Positions 48,359 through 57,131 of a DNA stretch of 64,000 nt are shown piece by piece. The stretch covers positions 96,204 through 160,203 of the forward strand of contig NZ_UZWD01000028.1 in assembly GCF_900631955.1 (NCBI RefSeq). Direction: 5' to 3'. The notes under the pieces were generated by a model that was not told the origin of the DNA, did no database searches, and saw only the letters and a list, made by a program, of their open reading frames with translations. Position 1 is the first letter of the stretch. Every line of letters begins with the position of its first letter. This DNA comes from Devosia equisanguinis. Lineage in GTDB: Bacteria > Pseudomonadota > Alphaproteobacteria > Rhizobiales > Devosiaceae. Made by a program: the position numbers and the translations under genes.

Positions 48359-49437
48359 TGCGCGTCTCCGTTCAGTGTGAGGCCGGCGCTGAGCGCCAGA
48401 GTGTCCAATTCACCACGATCAAAGGCAGCCGGATAGGCCTTCACGGCGGCGTCATAGGCCGCCTGCGCCTGCTGCTGATCGCCGAGCACGAGATAGGAGC
48501 GGAGCAGCTGCGTCCATTCCGCGACGGTGCCGCCCTCGCTCATCAGCCGCTGCGACAGGCCCGAAACCATCTGCTGGATCATTTCCGACTGCTGCTGGGC
48601 AGCGACATCGACGCCGTTATTTTCCGCGACGGACAGGCCCCGCTGCGCCGCTGCCAACCAGGGTTCGTCGCCCTTGGACAGCGCCAGGGCCTGTTGCCAC
48701 CATTGCGCCGCCTGCGCGTAGTCGCCGGTGCGCATGAGCTCGGCGGCGACATAAAGGCGCGAGCGGATGTGATTGGGATCGCTGGCCGCCGCGGCGCGCA
48801 GCAGGTCCATGGCTTCGTTGGAACCATCGCCGCCTGCTTCGAGCAGCAAGGCCTCGGCGAGGTTGGTCTGCACCTCGGCATTGGGTGGCGACAGCGCCAG
48901 AATGCGGCGATAGGCATTGACCGCGTCGGCGAAACGGCCGATCTCGACATAAGCGGGGGCGATCACCGTCCAGCCGCGTAAATCCTCGGGATTGCGCGCC
49001 AGCGCGGCTTCGATCTGCGACACGGCCGTCTCGAGGTCGATGTTCTGCGCCACCGCCTCCGGTCGCCCCGCCAGGGGCTGGGTCGGCAGGTCAGGATGGC
49101 CGAGCACGCTATAGAGTCCGAGCGCGATCACCGCCACCAGCGCCACGCCGATGCCGATCACCCCGCGGCCGACTTCACCCTTGGGTTGATTGATGCCGCC
49201 ATCGGCCTTGACCCGCAGCAATTCGCGCGCCAACTCGCCCTTGGCAGCAATCGCCTCGGCTTCGCCGAGCTTGCCTGCGGCAAGGTCGGCATCGATGCCG
49301 GCCAGCAATTGACGAAAGTGAGCATTGGCATCGGTCAATTCCGGACCGGCTGCGTTGACCGTTCGCCCCGCAGCCGCATAGAACATGACAGCGCAGGCAA
49401 TGGCGGTTACTGCAATGGCAATCGACCAGAAAATCAT
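48355..49437 (-). CDS. ccmI: Cytochrome c biogenesis protein CcmI/CycH
   Basis: A 360-residue apocytochrome chaperone. Membrane segments lie at about 3-22 and 90-110, enclosing a cytoplasmic loop with a coiled-coil pattern. The periplasmic C-terminal half carries TPR-like repeats starting around residue 135 (NPEDLRGWTVIAPAYVEIGRF). These hold the C-terminal helix of apocytochrome c for CcmF/CcmH. The ATG at 49437 starts MIFWSIAIAV, the expected CcmI beginning; a longer open frame upstream is antisense to another gene and rejected. It heads the ccmIEFH operon and is divergent from the flavoprotein gene at 49576. Confidence 0.93.
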   Translation of the reverse strand: MIFWSIAIAVTAIACAVMFYAAAGRTVNAAGPELTDANAHFRQLLAGIDADLAAGKLGEAEAIAAKGELARELLRVKADGGINQPKGEVGRGVIGIGVALVAVIALGLYSVLGHPDLPTQPLAGRPEAVAQNIDLETAVSQIEAALARNPEDLRGWTVIAPAYVEIGRFADAVNAYRRILALSPPNAEVQTNLAEALLLEAGGDGSNEAMDLLRAAAASDPNHIRSRLYVAAELMRTGDYAQAAQWWQQALALSKGDEPWLAAAQRGLSVAENNGVDVAAQQQSEMIQQMVSGLSQRLMSEGGTVAEWTQLLRSYLVLGDQQQAQAAYDAAVKAYPAAFDRGELDTLALSAGLTLNGDAQ

Positions 49438-49575
49438 GGGCCCCAAACGCTTGTTTGGTTCGCGTCTCAACGTTGTGTTTTCTATAGTGGGAATGCGGCG
49501 AAAAGCCATCAAAACCGCGTTGGGGGTCATGGACGCATTGCCACAGGGTCGCATCGTCGCAGACATTTTTGCCAC

Positions 49576-50652
49576 ATGAGCGACGCACCAGCCGACTTCC
49601 TCGTGGCCGGATCGACGCCGCTGGCGCGCCTCGTGGCGGGACTTCTGGCGCAGTTGCATGGCCGGCGCGTCATCTTCGTAGGCGAGAGCCAGGCCACCTA
49701 CCGCCTGCCGCGCAGCCTCGATCTGTCTGTGGCGCCGCTGACACGCCCTGAAAGCTGGGCTCTGCTGCGTCCGAGCAGCGACGAGACCGCCAGGCTGATC
49801 ACCCGCATCGCGGGGCGCGGGGCGCTGCGCCATATCGATCCGATCTTTTTTGCCGATAACGCGGCCGACCGCGAGGCTCTGGCCCATTGCGGGCAGATGG
49901 CTGCCGGGTTTGGTGTGGCGGTGGAGAAGGTCGCCCCATCGCTGCTCGGGCAGGGACGCGAGGGGCTGCTGTTCCGCGACGCCATTCGCCTCAACCGCCC
50001 GGTTCTCGAACCGGCGCTCGATACGTGGCTTGCCGAAATCGGCGTCGAGCGACCCGAAATTTCGGGCCTCAGAATCGGGCTCGACGGCAGCGCGGTGGTG
50101 GCGACATCGGCGGGGGAATTGGTGGCACATCAGGCCGTGCTGGCCGATGATACGGCTATCATCGCCTGGCTCCCGTTGCAGCACTGGCCAATGCTGTTGC
50201 GACGACAGGCCGGGGCGACCATCCTCACCACGCCCACCAAGCCTCTGGCCGCGCCGGCCATGGTGCAGATCGGCTCCGGCACTGTGTTGAAGCAACAGGC
50301 AGAGGGGGGCATTGCCGCCTTGGGTTCCGAAGATCTGGCAGTGTTTTCGGGACGCCTTCAGGCGCTGCTTGGGCGCGATCGGCAGGTGGAGCAGGCCGGT
50401 CAGACCGGCTATCAGCGGCTGGTCTCCATCGATGGAGGCCCCCTTGTCGGTCGCGCCGCAGGGCAAGGCGCCGATATCGTGGCGGGGCTGGGCATGGCCG
50501 GAGCTTTCCTTGCTCCGGCGCTGGCGCGTTGGCTCGCAGGCGCTGCCAGTCCAGCGGAGGCCGCGTGGTTCGGTGCGCGTCTCGTCAATCGCGACGCCAA
50601 CGATCGGCGTGTCGCCGAATTCGCGCCGCCTCTCAGCGAGGCCAGGCCATGA
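49576..50652 (+). CDS. FAD-binding oxidoreductase-like protein, degenerate SoxB/DAO type
   Basis: A 358-residue protein with an N-terminal Rossmann-like start (FLVAGSTPLARLVAGLL) in which the usual GxGxxG is altered to GSTPLA. A second conserved stretch near the C terminus, DGGPLVGRAAGQGADIVAGLGMAGAFLAPALAR, resembles the FAD-contacting end of DAO-type flavoproteins such as the sarcosine oxidase beta subunit. The middle is poorly conserved. It may be a non-catalytic or altered partner. Its stop overlaps the ATG of the next gene (ATGA), so the two are surely co-expressed and probably form a complex. The function is unknown. Confidence 0.65.
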   Translation: MSDAPADFLVAGSTPLARLVAGLLAQLHGRRVIFVGESQATYRLPRSLDLSVAPLTRPESWALLRPSSDETARLITRIAGRGALRHIDPIFFADNAADREALAHCGQMAAGFGVAVEKVAPSLLGQGREGLLFRDAIRLNRPVLEPALDTWLAEIGVERPEISGLRIGLDGSAVVATSAGELVAHQAVLADDTAIIAWLPLQHWPMLLRRQAGATILTTPTKPLAAPAMVQIGSGTVLKQQAEGGIAALGSEDLAVFSGRLQALLGRDRQVEQAGQTGYQRLVSIDGGPLVGRAAGQGADIVAGLGMAGAFLAPALARWLAGAASPAEAAWFGARLVNRDANDRRVAEFAPPLSEARP

Positions 50653-52640
50653 GGCACCAAAGCGCGCGCCTGTCGCCGGACAGCGCAAAATTGCTTGCCG
50701 GCCGCGCCATCGACAGAAGTCGTCCCCTGACCTTTCAGCTCGATGGTCGCCAGATCAGCGGTTTTGTCGGCGACACTGTGCTCAGCGCGGTTCTCGCCGC
50801 CGGCATAGACACGCTGGGCAGTCATCACGAGCAATTGTTGGGCCTGGGCCCGCATTGCCATCCGCCCATTGCCTATGCTGCGCTGGCGCGAGACGGCCAG
50901 CGTGCACTACCCATGGACCGCACGCCGGCGCTTACTGGCGCCGACCTGGTCACGGTCGGCGGAGCACGCCGGGCGGGCCTGCTGGCACGACTGTTCCAAC
51001 CCGGACGAACGCTTGGCCTCGGGCTTGAGGACCCGCACGCCCTCGACCAGCCATGGCGCGATGTCAGCGGTGTGCCCGCCGCAGCAACGGACCTCCTGGT
51101 CATCGGCGGCGGCGTCGCCGGGATGGCTGCGGCGCTGGCCGGCGCCCGTGCGGGATTGTCCGTGACGCTGGTCGAAGCCAGTCCGGTTCTGGGAGGGCAT
51201 TCGGGCATTTTCGGTACGCAGGAGGGCGAGGATAGCCCCGATGCCAGCATGAGCCGACTCGCCGCCGACATCGCCGCCCAGCCCGCGATATCGGTCTTGA
51301 CGTGCAGCCAGGTTTTTGCTCTGCGCCCCGGCAAGGCCCGACTGCATCAGGTAGTGGTGGATGGCGGGACCGCTCAGGGCCGTGTCACCGATATCGACAC
51401 GAGGCACATCATTGTCGCGACGGGATCGCTGGAGCGCCTCCCGATCTTTGCCGGCAATCGTCTGCCGGGGGTGATCGGCGCCCTCGACGCCTATGAACTG
51501 GCTGCCCGCTACGGCGTCTGGCCCGGAGGGTCGGCCATCATAGCCACTGCCGGCAACGCCGCCTATTGGCTGGCGAAGCTGGCCAGCGATGCGGGCATCT
51601 CGGTCGATCGCATCTTCGACAGCCGCAGCCAGCCCAATTCTCGCTTCATCGCCTTCACCAAGGCCTATGGCATTCGCCAGTTTCCCGGCACACGACCGCA
51701 GCAAGTCGTCGTGTCTGGTGACGGCGGCGCCGTAGACGTGCGCTTCGGCGTCGAGCCAGAACAGACCGCCATCACCGAACGGCTGATCGTCAATGGCGGC
51801 TGGCAACCCGACCTGACGCTTTGGCACGTGGCCGGCGGGACCAGCCAGTGGAACGGCGCGCACCACCGGCTCGAACCGGTCGGCCCGCTTGATGGGATCG
51901 CACTTGCCGGCAGCGCCGCTGGCTTCCTGACCCGTCGCGGCTGCATCCAGAGCGGCGCGGACGCGGTGGACCTGCTGCTTGGTCGAAAGCGCCAGGTGAT
52001 CGATGATCCGGTGATCGACGCGCTGCACGAGACACCGGATGACGATCTGCCCTTCGCCTTACCCACCGAAACAGAGCAAATAGCCTATCTCGACCATACC
52101 GGACTGTTGCAGCGGCCTGGCGTCGAGCCCAAGGCGTGGTGGCATCTGTTCCGTCGGGCGAAGACACCGAGCCTGCCGGCCCTGTCAGAGGCATCGCAAC
52201 CGCTGACCATCGCCGAGGTTTCGGCCGGCGTATCGCTTGGCCTGGTTCCGCCCGCTTCAGCAGGAATCGTGGCGCAGGAGCGTGTTGCGCTGGTGCCGTT
52301 GACGTCGGCCGCTGCCAACGAGGACATGGATAGCGCAGCGCCCGTGCAGGCGATGGGCGTGCCCGACTATCTCGTCGGGCGATTTGGCGGGGATGGGATT
52401 GTGGTGCGACTGGCGCTGGAAGAGAGCCGGGCGGTCGCAATCGGCGCCCTGCTCTATCGCAGTTCTGACGCGAAGAGCCCACTCGAGGCTATCGGAACCG
52501 TCCTGCGCACCGGCCCCGGCGGACCATTGGCGCTGGTTTCGGCAGCAGCCTCGCAGTCCGGCGGCCTGCTCACTCTGCGCGATCAGGGGCGGGCCGTGAC
52601 AGCGCGAGTGGTGCCATTGACCGAGACGCTGCCCGCCTAG
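50649..52640 (+). CDS. Reduced sarcosine oxidase alpha-like flavoprotein
   Basis: A 663-residue protein. The first 100 residues resemble the Fer2_4-type N-terminal domain of sarcosine oxidase alpha (FVGDTVLSAVLAAGIDTLG), but the usual Cys cluster is absent. A FAD domain follows with VIGGGVAGMAAALAGARAG near residue 155 and a second nucleotide-binding region around residue 295. VATGSLERLPIFAGNRLPGV is the family ATGxxxRPxxF-like segment. After residue 500 a TIAEVSAGVSLGLVPP stretch matches the linker before GcvT, and about 90 residues resemble only the GcvT C-terminal barrel. The folate-binding core is missing (full alpha subunits are near 1000 residues). It overlaps the gene before it. Confidence 0.68.
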   Translation: MRHQSARLSPDSAKLLAGRAIDRSRPLTFQLDGRQISGFVGDTVLSAVLAAGIDTLGSHHEQLLGLGPHCHPPIAYAALARDGQRALPMDRTPALTGADLVTVGGARRAGLLARLFQPGRTLGLGLEDPHALDQPWRDVSGVPAAATDLLVIGGGVAGMAAALAGARAGLSVTLVEASPVLGGHSGIFGTQEGEDSPDASMSRLAADIAAQPAISVLTCSQVFALRPGKARLHQVVVDGGTAQGRVTDIDTRHIIVATGSLERLPIFAGNRLPGVIGALDAYELAARYGVWPGGSAIIATAGNAAYWLAKLASDAGISVDRIFDSRSQPNSRFIAFTKAYGIRQFPGTRPQQVVVSGDGGAVDVRFGVEPEQTAITERLIVNGGWQPDLTLWHVAGGTSQWNGAHHRLEPVGPLDGIALAGSAAGFLTRRGCIQSGADAVDLLLGRKRQVIDDPVIDALHETPDDDLPFALPTETEQIAYLDHTGLLQRPGVEPKAWWHLFRRAKTPSLPALSEASQPLTIAEVSAGVSLGLVPPASAGIVAQERVALVPLTSAAANEDMDSAAPVQAMGVPDYLVGRFGGDGIVVRLALEESRAVAIGALLYRSSDAKSPLEAIGTVLRTGPGGPLALVSAAASQSGGLLTLRDQGRAVTARVVPLTETLPA

Positions 52641-53854
52641 CTCCGGCGCTCGGCGGCAAGGCGCGCCCGGCGCAGCGTTTCGGCATAGTCGGCATTGAAG
52701 CGGATTTCGGCCATCTTGATGGTCGCATCCATGCGCGCGCCACCGAGCGCATCGCCCGGCGCCTGGCGCAAATGCTCGATAATGCGCTGGGCATGCATTT
52801 CCAGCGCCTGACCGGTCTGGCTCCAGGCCTGGTCGAACACGGCATTGAGGGCAAGGGAATCGCGAGAGTCGCGCACGGCGGACAGAAGATAGACGCCATT
52901 GACCGCGGCCAGCAGCCGGTCATCGTCCAGCCGGTCGGCGCCTTCGCGTGGCCGCCGCAATGCCTGGTTCACATCGACCGCGACTTCCTTGAGGCGCGGC
53001 TCGACACGATCCGACACATGCTTTGTCAACGCCGACAACACCTGGGTAGCCCGGCTGCCACGGCTGAATTCGATATAGCCGGTCAGCGCCCGGACCAGAC
53101 GATGGAAGCGATCGAGGCTGCGGCATACCAGGTCGAAATCAGCAAAGGGCCCCAGCAGCTGCAGATTGTGCAGCTGGTTTTGCGCATGCGCCAGATAGGC
53201 GTCGATCATTGGGGAGAAACCAGCCCGGCCGATGGCCGCATCGGTCGCGCCGCCGGCGAGCTTGATCACAGCCGTGATGAGACGGGCGGGATTGGCAACC
53301 TTGCCGACTGCCGCCTGGAACAGCAAGGCAGCCAGTTGCGGGTCCTTGAGCGGCATGGACTGCAAAGCCGTCTGCAGCGCGGCATCGTCGGTAATAGCAT
53401 TGGTGGCCTTGCCGAAGGCCTGCGCCTTGGCGAGCAGGCTGCGGTGCCGCAACGCCGAAATGGCCGTGACCAGGAGTTCGCGATGGTCGTCGCGTGCCAT
53501 CTGCGCCTTGAGGCGGCGGGCGGCATCGGGGTCCTTGCCAGCCTGTTCCAGCCCCGCGCGCATGCGCAGGGCAACCTCGGTGGCTACGGGCTCGAAATCG
53601 GCGCCGGTAAGTGCGCCATTGAACACGCCGTCCAGCGAGACCAGGTCGCCGCTGGTGTCGCGCACCGCCCAGGTCCAGGCAGCCATGGCTGCGTCCCGCC
53701 CCAGCGAACCGGGAAAGGTGAACAAGACCGGCTCGTCCACCAGGATGGGATCTATAAGGCCGGCAAAAGGCCGGATCGCGGCACCGGCATTACGGCTCGC
53801 GGTCCGGGCGGAAGCCGGTGCAGCGACAGAAGATATAGGGGCTGGCTGGCTCAT
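52637..53854 (-). CDS. Conserved helical protein of unknown function
   Basis: A 405-residue protein without signal peptide or membrane segments, almost entirely helical by composition. Identifiable stretches include PILVDEPVLFTFPGSLGRDAA near residue 35, an Arg-rich LRHRSLLAKAQAFGKATNA, and GYIEFSRGSRATQVLSALTKHVSDR near residue 265. I do not recognise a domain. Its stop codon overlaps that of the flavoprotein gene on the other strand by four bases. Low-complexity Ala/Ser residues fill the first 25 positions. The ATG at 53854 is the plausible start. Confidence 0.7.
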   Translation of the reverse strand: MSQPAPISSVAAPASARTASRNAGAAIRPFAGLIDPILVDEPVLFTFPGSLGRDAAMAAWTWAVRDTSGDLVSLDGVFNGALTGADFEPVATEVALRMRAGLEQAGKDPDAARRLKAQMARDDHRELLVTAISALRHRSLLAKAQAFGKATNAITDDAALQTALQSMPLKDPQLAALLFQAAVGKVANPARLITAVIKLAGGATDAAIGRAGFSPMIDAYLAHAQNQLHNLQLLGPFADFDLVCRSLDRFHRLVRALTGYIEFSRGSRATQVLSALTKHVSDRVEPRLKEVAVDVNQALRRPREGADRLDDDRLLAAVNGVYLLSAVRDSRDSLALNAVFDQAWSQTGQALEMHAQRIIEHLRQAPGDALGGARMDATIKMAEIRFNADYAETLRRARLAAERRS

Positions 53855-53942
53855 CTACGCACAACGAAAGGGTGATTACCCATCGACCCTAACGTGTGCA
53901 GGTAAACAATGTTTATTCGCGATCGATGCAGAGCGGCGCGGA

Positions 53943-54422
53943 TCAGGCCGCGCCCTGCACCACGTTCCAGTTGCCGTTCTGCTCGCGGCAGGCGGTTCCC
54001 TTGCGCACATAGTCGGCGCCGCTGATCTTCACGGAGTGCGTGAAATCGCGGCAGTCAAGATTGTTGACGCGGACATAGGGGCCAACAGCCACCGAGCCGG
54101 TCGTGCCCTTGTCGCCGGCCCATTGGCGCGGGGCGCCGGGACGACCGAACTGCAGCGCGTAGAACTGGGCGCTGTTGGCTTCGCTGGAATCCTTAGCCGT
54201 CATCAGATTGAGCGCGGCGGGATCGACGAAACCGTTGGCGATGCTGGTGGTGAGGCGCGCCTGCTGCACGGTCTGGGCCGTGGTGGGGACCAGCGGCTGG
54301 GCCACGACGGCCGGCTGGCTGACCACCGGGGCCTGCGCCACGCGCGTCGGGCCGGAGCTGGCGCAACCGGCGAGCAACAAAGCAAGGGCGGGGATAGCAA
54401 CAGTAACGAAGCGATTCATCAA
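53943..54422 (-). CDS. Outer-membrane lipoprotein, 17 kDa surface-antigen-like C-terminal domain
   Basis: A 159-residue lipoprotein. The lipobox is LLLAGC with the lipidated Cys20. A Val/Pro/Gln-rich linker follows. The C-terminal 45 residues carry NLDCRDFTHSVKISG and KGTACREQNGNWNVV, the two-cysteine pattern of the 17kDa_Anti_2 domain found in Rickettsia-type surface antigens and many alphaproteobacterial lipoproteins. The role is probably structural in the envelope. Two adjacent ATGs (54422 and 54419) are equally likely starts. It is the gene downstream of feuQ on the same strand, separated by 55 bases. Confidence 0.8.
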   Translation of the reverse strand: MMNRFVTVAIPALALLLAGCASSGPTRVAQAPVVSQPAVVAQPLVPTTAQTVQQARLTTSIANGFVDPAALNLMTAKDSSEANSAQFYALQFGRPGAPRQWAGDKGTTGSVAVGPYVRVNNLDCRDFTHSVKISGADYVRKGTACREQNGNWNVVQGAA

Positions 54423-54477
54423 TATGGCCTTCTACACGGTCATTCGGTTCTTGTTGGCGCAATACGGCAAAAGTGCG

Positions 54478-55860
54478 TCAGCCCTGAGGCTGGCGGACCA
54501 GGCCGCCCAGTCGCGCGGTCGGCAGGCGAAGCTCCACCAGCAGCCCGCCCAGCGCCGAGCGCTTGAAGTCGAGACTGCCGCCATAGACATCGACCAGTTC
54601 CTTGACGATATCCAGCCCTAGCCCGGTTCCGGGTGTTTTCTCGTCCAGCCTGACGCCGCGGCGCAACACTTTGACCGCATCTTCCTCGCTGAGGCCCGGT
54701 CCATTGTCGTCAATCCGAATCAAAAGAAACGTGCCCTTGTCGCCGCGTTCGCTACTGAGACGCACGCCAACCTGGCCTTTGGACCACTTGCAGGCATTGT
54801 CGAGCAGATTACCGGCCATCTCTTCCAGGTCGGCTTCGTCGCCCCGGAACCAGGGCAGCGACGCATCAGGGCGCTGGAAGGCAATGGTGACATTGGGATG
54901 GATTTTGCGCATCACCCGCGTCAGGCGCAGCATGATCATGGTGGCATCGGCCTTTTTGCCCACCACCGAGGTACGCGCGGCCAGACGCGCCCGCTCGAGA
55001 TAGGTCGAGACCATGTTGCTCATCTTTTCGATCTCGGTCTGCACGATGTCGGCCAATGCGCCCTTGCGGGCGAAGGCCTCATTGCGCAGCACGGCGATCG
55101 GCGTCTTGAGGCCATGGGCCAGATTGCCCACCTGGCTGCGCGCCCGCTCGATGATCTGCTGATTGGAGCGCAGGAGTTCGTTGACCTCTTCGGCCAAGGG
55201 CGCGATTTCGGTGGGATAGCTCCCCGACACTTCGGCGCTGTCACCCTCTCGCACCGCCTCGATGGCCCTGCTGAGCCGCGAAATCGGCCGCATGGCGAAG
55301 CGGGCAACGATCGCGCTCATGCCGGCCAGCATGATACCGACGGCGCCCAGAACGATGAAGGCCTGGCCGCGGAAATCGTCGACGAGTTCCAGGATTTCGG
55401 TGAAATTGCCGGAAACGGAAATGGTGTAGCTGTTCGGGGCGAGCGTCACGGTGCGTTCGACCACGCGCATCTGCGTGCCGAATGCATCCTGCAGCATGGC
55501 CGTGGCGCGCCCAGAAGCATCGCGATCTGCCACCGGGATTTGCGGCAAGTCGATGCCGACCATGGACGCGGAGAGATTGACCACCGCGCCATTGCCGTCC
55601 CGGATTACCCAATACCACCCCGAACGCGGACGCTCGAAGCGCGGATCTGCCAGCACGATGGACTCGTCGCGCGGATCGCCTGCCTCCAGCAATTCGCCGG
55701 CCAGGCTTTCGACATGAAAATCCAGTGTCTGGGTCAGCGAGGTATCGAGCGCGCGCGAATAGAGGTCGGTCAGGAGGAAGCCGGTCGCGACCAACCCAAG
55801 CACCAGCCATCCGGCCGAAAGCCAGAACAACGAAGCGGCGATGGAGCCCTTACGCAGCAT
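54478..55860 (-). CDS. feuQ: Sensor histidine kinase FeuQ-like
   Basis: A 460-residue kinase of the PhoQ/FeuQ type. Membrane segments at about 10-30 and 165-188 flank a periplasmic sensor of about 130 residues. HAMP is at about 185-240. HisKA has His249 in VGNLAHGLKTPIAVLR, and the ATPase N-box is NLLDNACKWSKGQV, both typical of the PhoQ family. G-box GTGLGLDIVKE is intact. In rhizobia FeuQ controls FeuP and thereby cyclic glucan export and osmoadaptation; that role here is by family and order. It lies 44 bases after feuP. Confidence 0.87.
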   Translation of the reverse strand: MLRKGSIAASLFWLSAGWLVLGLVATGFLLTDLYSRALDTSLTQTLDFHVESLAGELLEAGDPRDESIVLADPRFERPRSGWYWVIRDGNGAVVNLSASMVGIDLPQIPVADRDASGRATAMLQDAFGTQMRVVERTVTLAPNSYTISVSGNFTEILELVDDFRGQAFIVLGAVGIMLAGMSAIVARFAMRPISRLSRAIEAVREGDSAEVSGSYPTEIAPLAEEVNELLRSNQQIIERARSQVGNLAHGLKTPIAVLRNEAFARKGALADIVQTEIEKMSNMVSTYLERARLAARTSVVGKKADATMIMLRLTRVMRKIHPNVTIAFQRPDASLPWFRGDEADLEEMAGNLLDNACKWSKGQVGVRLSSERGDKGTFLLIRIDDNGPGLSEEDAVKVLRRGVRLDEKTPGTGLGLDIVKELVDVYGGSLDFKRSALGGLLVELRLPTARLGGLVRQPQG

Positions 55861-55904
55861 AATGGATTCTTGGGCCGTACCGCAGGCGGGCCACTGTCAA
55901 AGCT

Positions 55905-56564
55905 TTAATCCCCGACGATCTGATAACCGAGGCCACGTACCGTCTGGATGCAGTCTTCCGGCAACTTCTTGCGCAGCCGGCCGACAAACACTTCGATGGT
56001 GTTGCTGTCGCGGTCGAAATCCTGATCGTAAAGATGTTCGGTCAATTCAGTGCGCGAAATCACCTTGCCCTTGTGGTGCATGAGATAGCTCAACAGGCGC
56101 AATTCGTGGCTGGTCAGCTTCACGGACAGGCCATCCACAGTCACCTTGCCGGAGCGCGCATCGAGCCGCACCGAGCCGGCAACGATCTCGTTGCTGGCGT
56201 GACCGGCAGCGCGGCGCACCAGTGCGCGGACACGGGCCAGCACTTCCTCCATATGGAAGGGCTTGGCGACATAGTCGTCGGCGCCGGAATCGATGCCTTG
56301 CACCTTGTCGCTCCAGCGATCGCGGGCCGTCAGCAGCAGCACCGGCGTCGTCTTGCCAGCCCGGCGCCATTCTTCGAGAACCGACAGACCGTCCATCCGA
56401 GGCAGGCCGATATCGAGGATGACCGCGTCATATGGCTCGGTATCGCCGAGAAAATGTCCTTCTTCGCCATCGAACGCCACGTCGACGGCATAACCCGCCT
56501 CGGTCAAGGCATCCTTGAGCTGACGATTAAGGTTCGTATCGTCTTCAACAACCAGAACGCGCAT
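55905..56564 (-). CDS. feuP: OmpR-family response regulator FeuP
   Basis: A 219-residue regulator. The receiver has EDD at 7-9, phospho-Asp51 in ILDIGLP and the KPFHMEE lysine. Near the N terminus GEEGHFLGDTEPYDA is a FeuP-like stretch. The winged-helix domain carries KLTSHELRLLSYLMHHKGKV and DRDSNTIEVFVGRLRKKL, nearly identical to rhizobial FeuP as I remember it. It regulates envelope and osmotic genes such as ndvA in Sinorhizobium; targets here are unknown. It follows a small secreted-protein gene by 23 bases. Confidence 0.9.
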   Translation of the reverse strand: MRVLVVEDDTNLNRQLKDALTEAGYAVDVAFDGEEGHFLGDTEPYDAVILDIGLPRMDGLSVLEEWRRAGKTTPVLLLTARDRWSDKVQGIDSGADDYVAKPFHMEEVLARVRALVRRAAGHASNEIVAGSVRLDARSGKVTVDGLSVKLTSHELRLLSYLMHHKGKVISRTELTEHLYDQDFDRDSNTIEVFVGRLRKKLPEDCIQTVRGLGYQIVGD

Positions 56565-56587
56565 GTGATACCCCCACCACTTATGCC

Positions 56588-56887
56588 TTATTGTGCACCC
56601 AAAGTCAGATTCTGTGCAGTCCCATCCGGATTCAATACGCCGATAATATAGACGAGCCTGCCGCCCTGGTCGCAGACCTGGACGTTGAGGATTTCGGCCC
56701 GGCCGTCGACCCCGTTCGATGCCAGCACGGCATCGAGTGACTGGATCTGGCCCGAGGCGACCGCTTCCTGGATCTGGTAGCGGTCGAGACAGGCCTGCGC
56801 GGAAGCGCCAGTGGTACCCGCGAAAGCAAGCGCGAGCGCCAGAGCGATAGTGACGATGGCGGTGGGTTTGGGGGCGTTCTGTGTCAT
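56588..56887 (-). CDS. Small secreted protein upstream of feuP
   Basis: A 99-residue exported protein. The signal peptide ends near residue 30 (GASAQA). The mature part is about 70 residues with two cysteines (ACLDRYQ and VQVCDQGG) that may pair, and the pattern of a short helix followed by strands, LVYIIGVLNPDGTAQNL, reminiscent of PepSY-like repeats. The family is not certain. It precedes feuP by 23 bases on the same strand, so it is probably co-transcribed with feuPQ and could modulate FeuQ in the periplasm; that is inference. An upstream in-frame ATG at 56941 would disrupt the signal peptide and is not favoured. Confidence 0.75.
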   Translation of the reverse strand: MTQNAPKPTAIVTIALALALAFAGTTGASAQACLDRYQIQEAVASGQIQSLDAVLASNGVDGRAEILNVQVCDQGGRLVYIIGVLNPDGTAQNLTLGAQ

Positions 56888-56937
56888 GATGGACAAACTA
56901 TCGTCCCCTTGCTGAATGGGACATGAATGAGGCAGAC

Positions 56938-57131
56938 TCACAGCTTCAGCACACTCTTGGCATCCTTAAGAATGGCATTTGCAGTGTGGCGGCTGAACAT
57001 GTTGCGAGGGACGACCAACACCGCCCCGCGTCATTGCCCCACTTTTCATGCGATCCCTTGGCGTTGGAAAGATAGCGGAAGCCCAAAGATCGAATTTCCC
57101 TGATCACGATGGTGTAATAGCCATCGACCAT
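56938..57131 (-). pseudogene. Frameshifted HicA-like toxin gene
   Basis: The frame starts at ATG 57131, directly after the TAG of the DUF1902 gene. It reads MVDGYYTIVIREIRSLGF and then KGSHEKWGNDAG, matching the HicA fold with its catalytic His in GSHEKW. Past position 57024 the frame is lost. Reading on in another frame from 57021 restores VLVVPRNMFSRHTANAILKDAKS, the HicA C-terminal strand and helix, ending at TGA 56940-56938. A single missing base near 57022-57023 explains this. The repaired product would be about 64 residues. The toxin is therefore probably inactive, unless the shift is a sequencing error or is bypassed. Confidence 0.72.
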
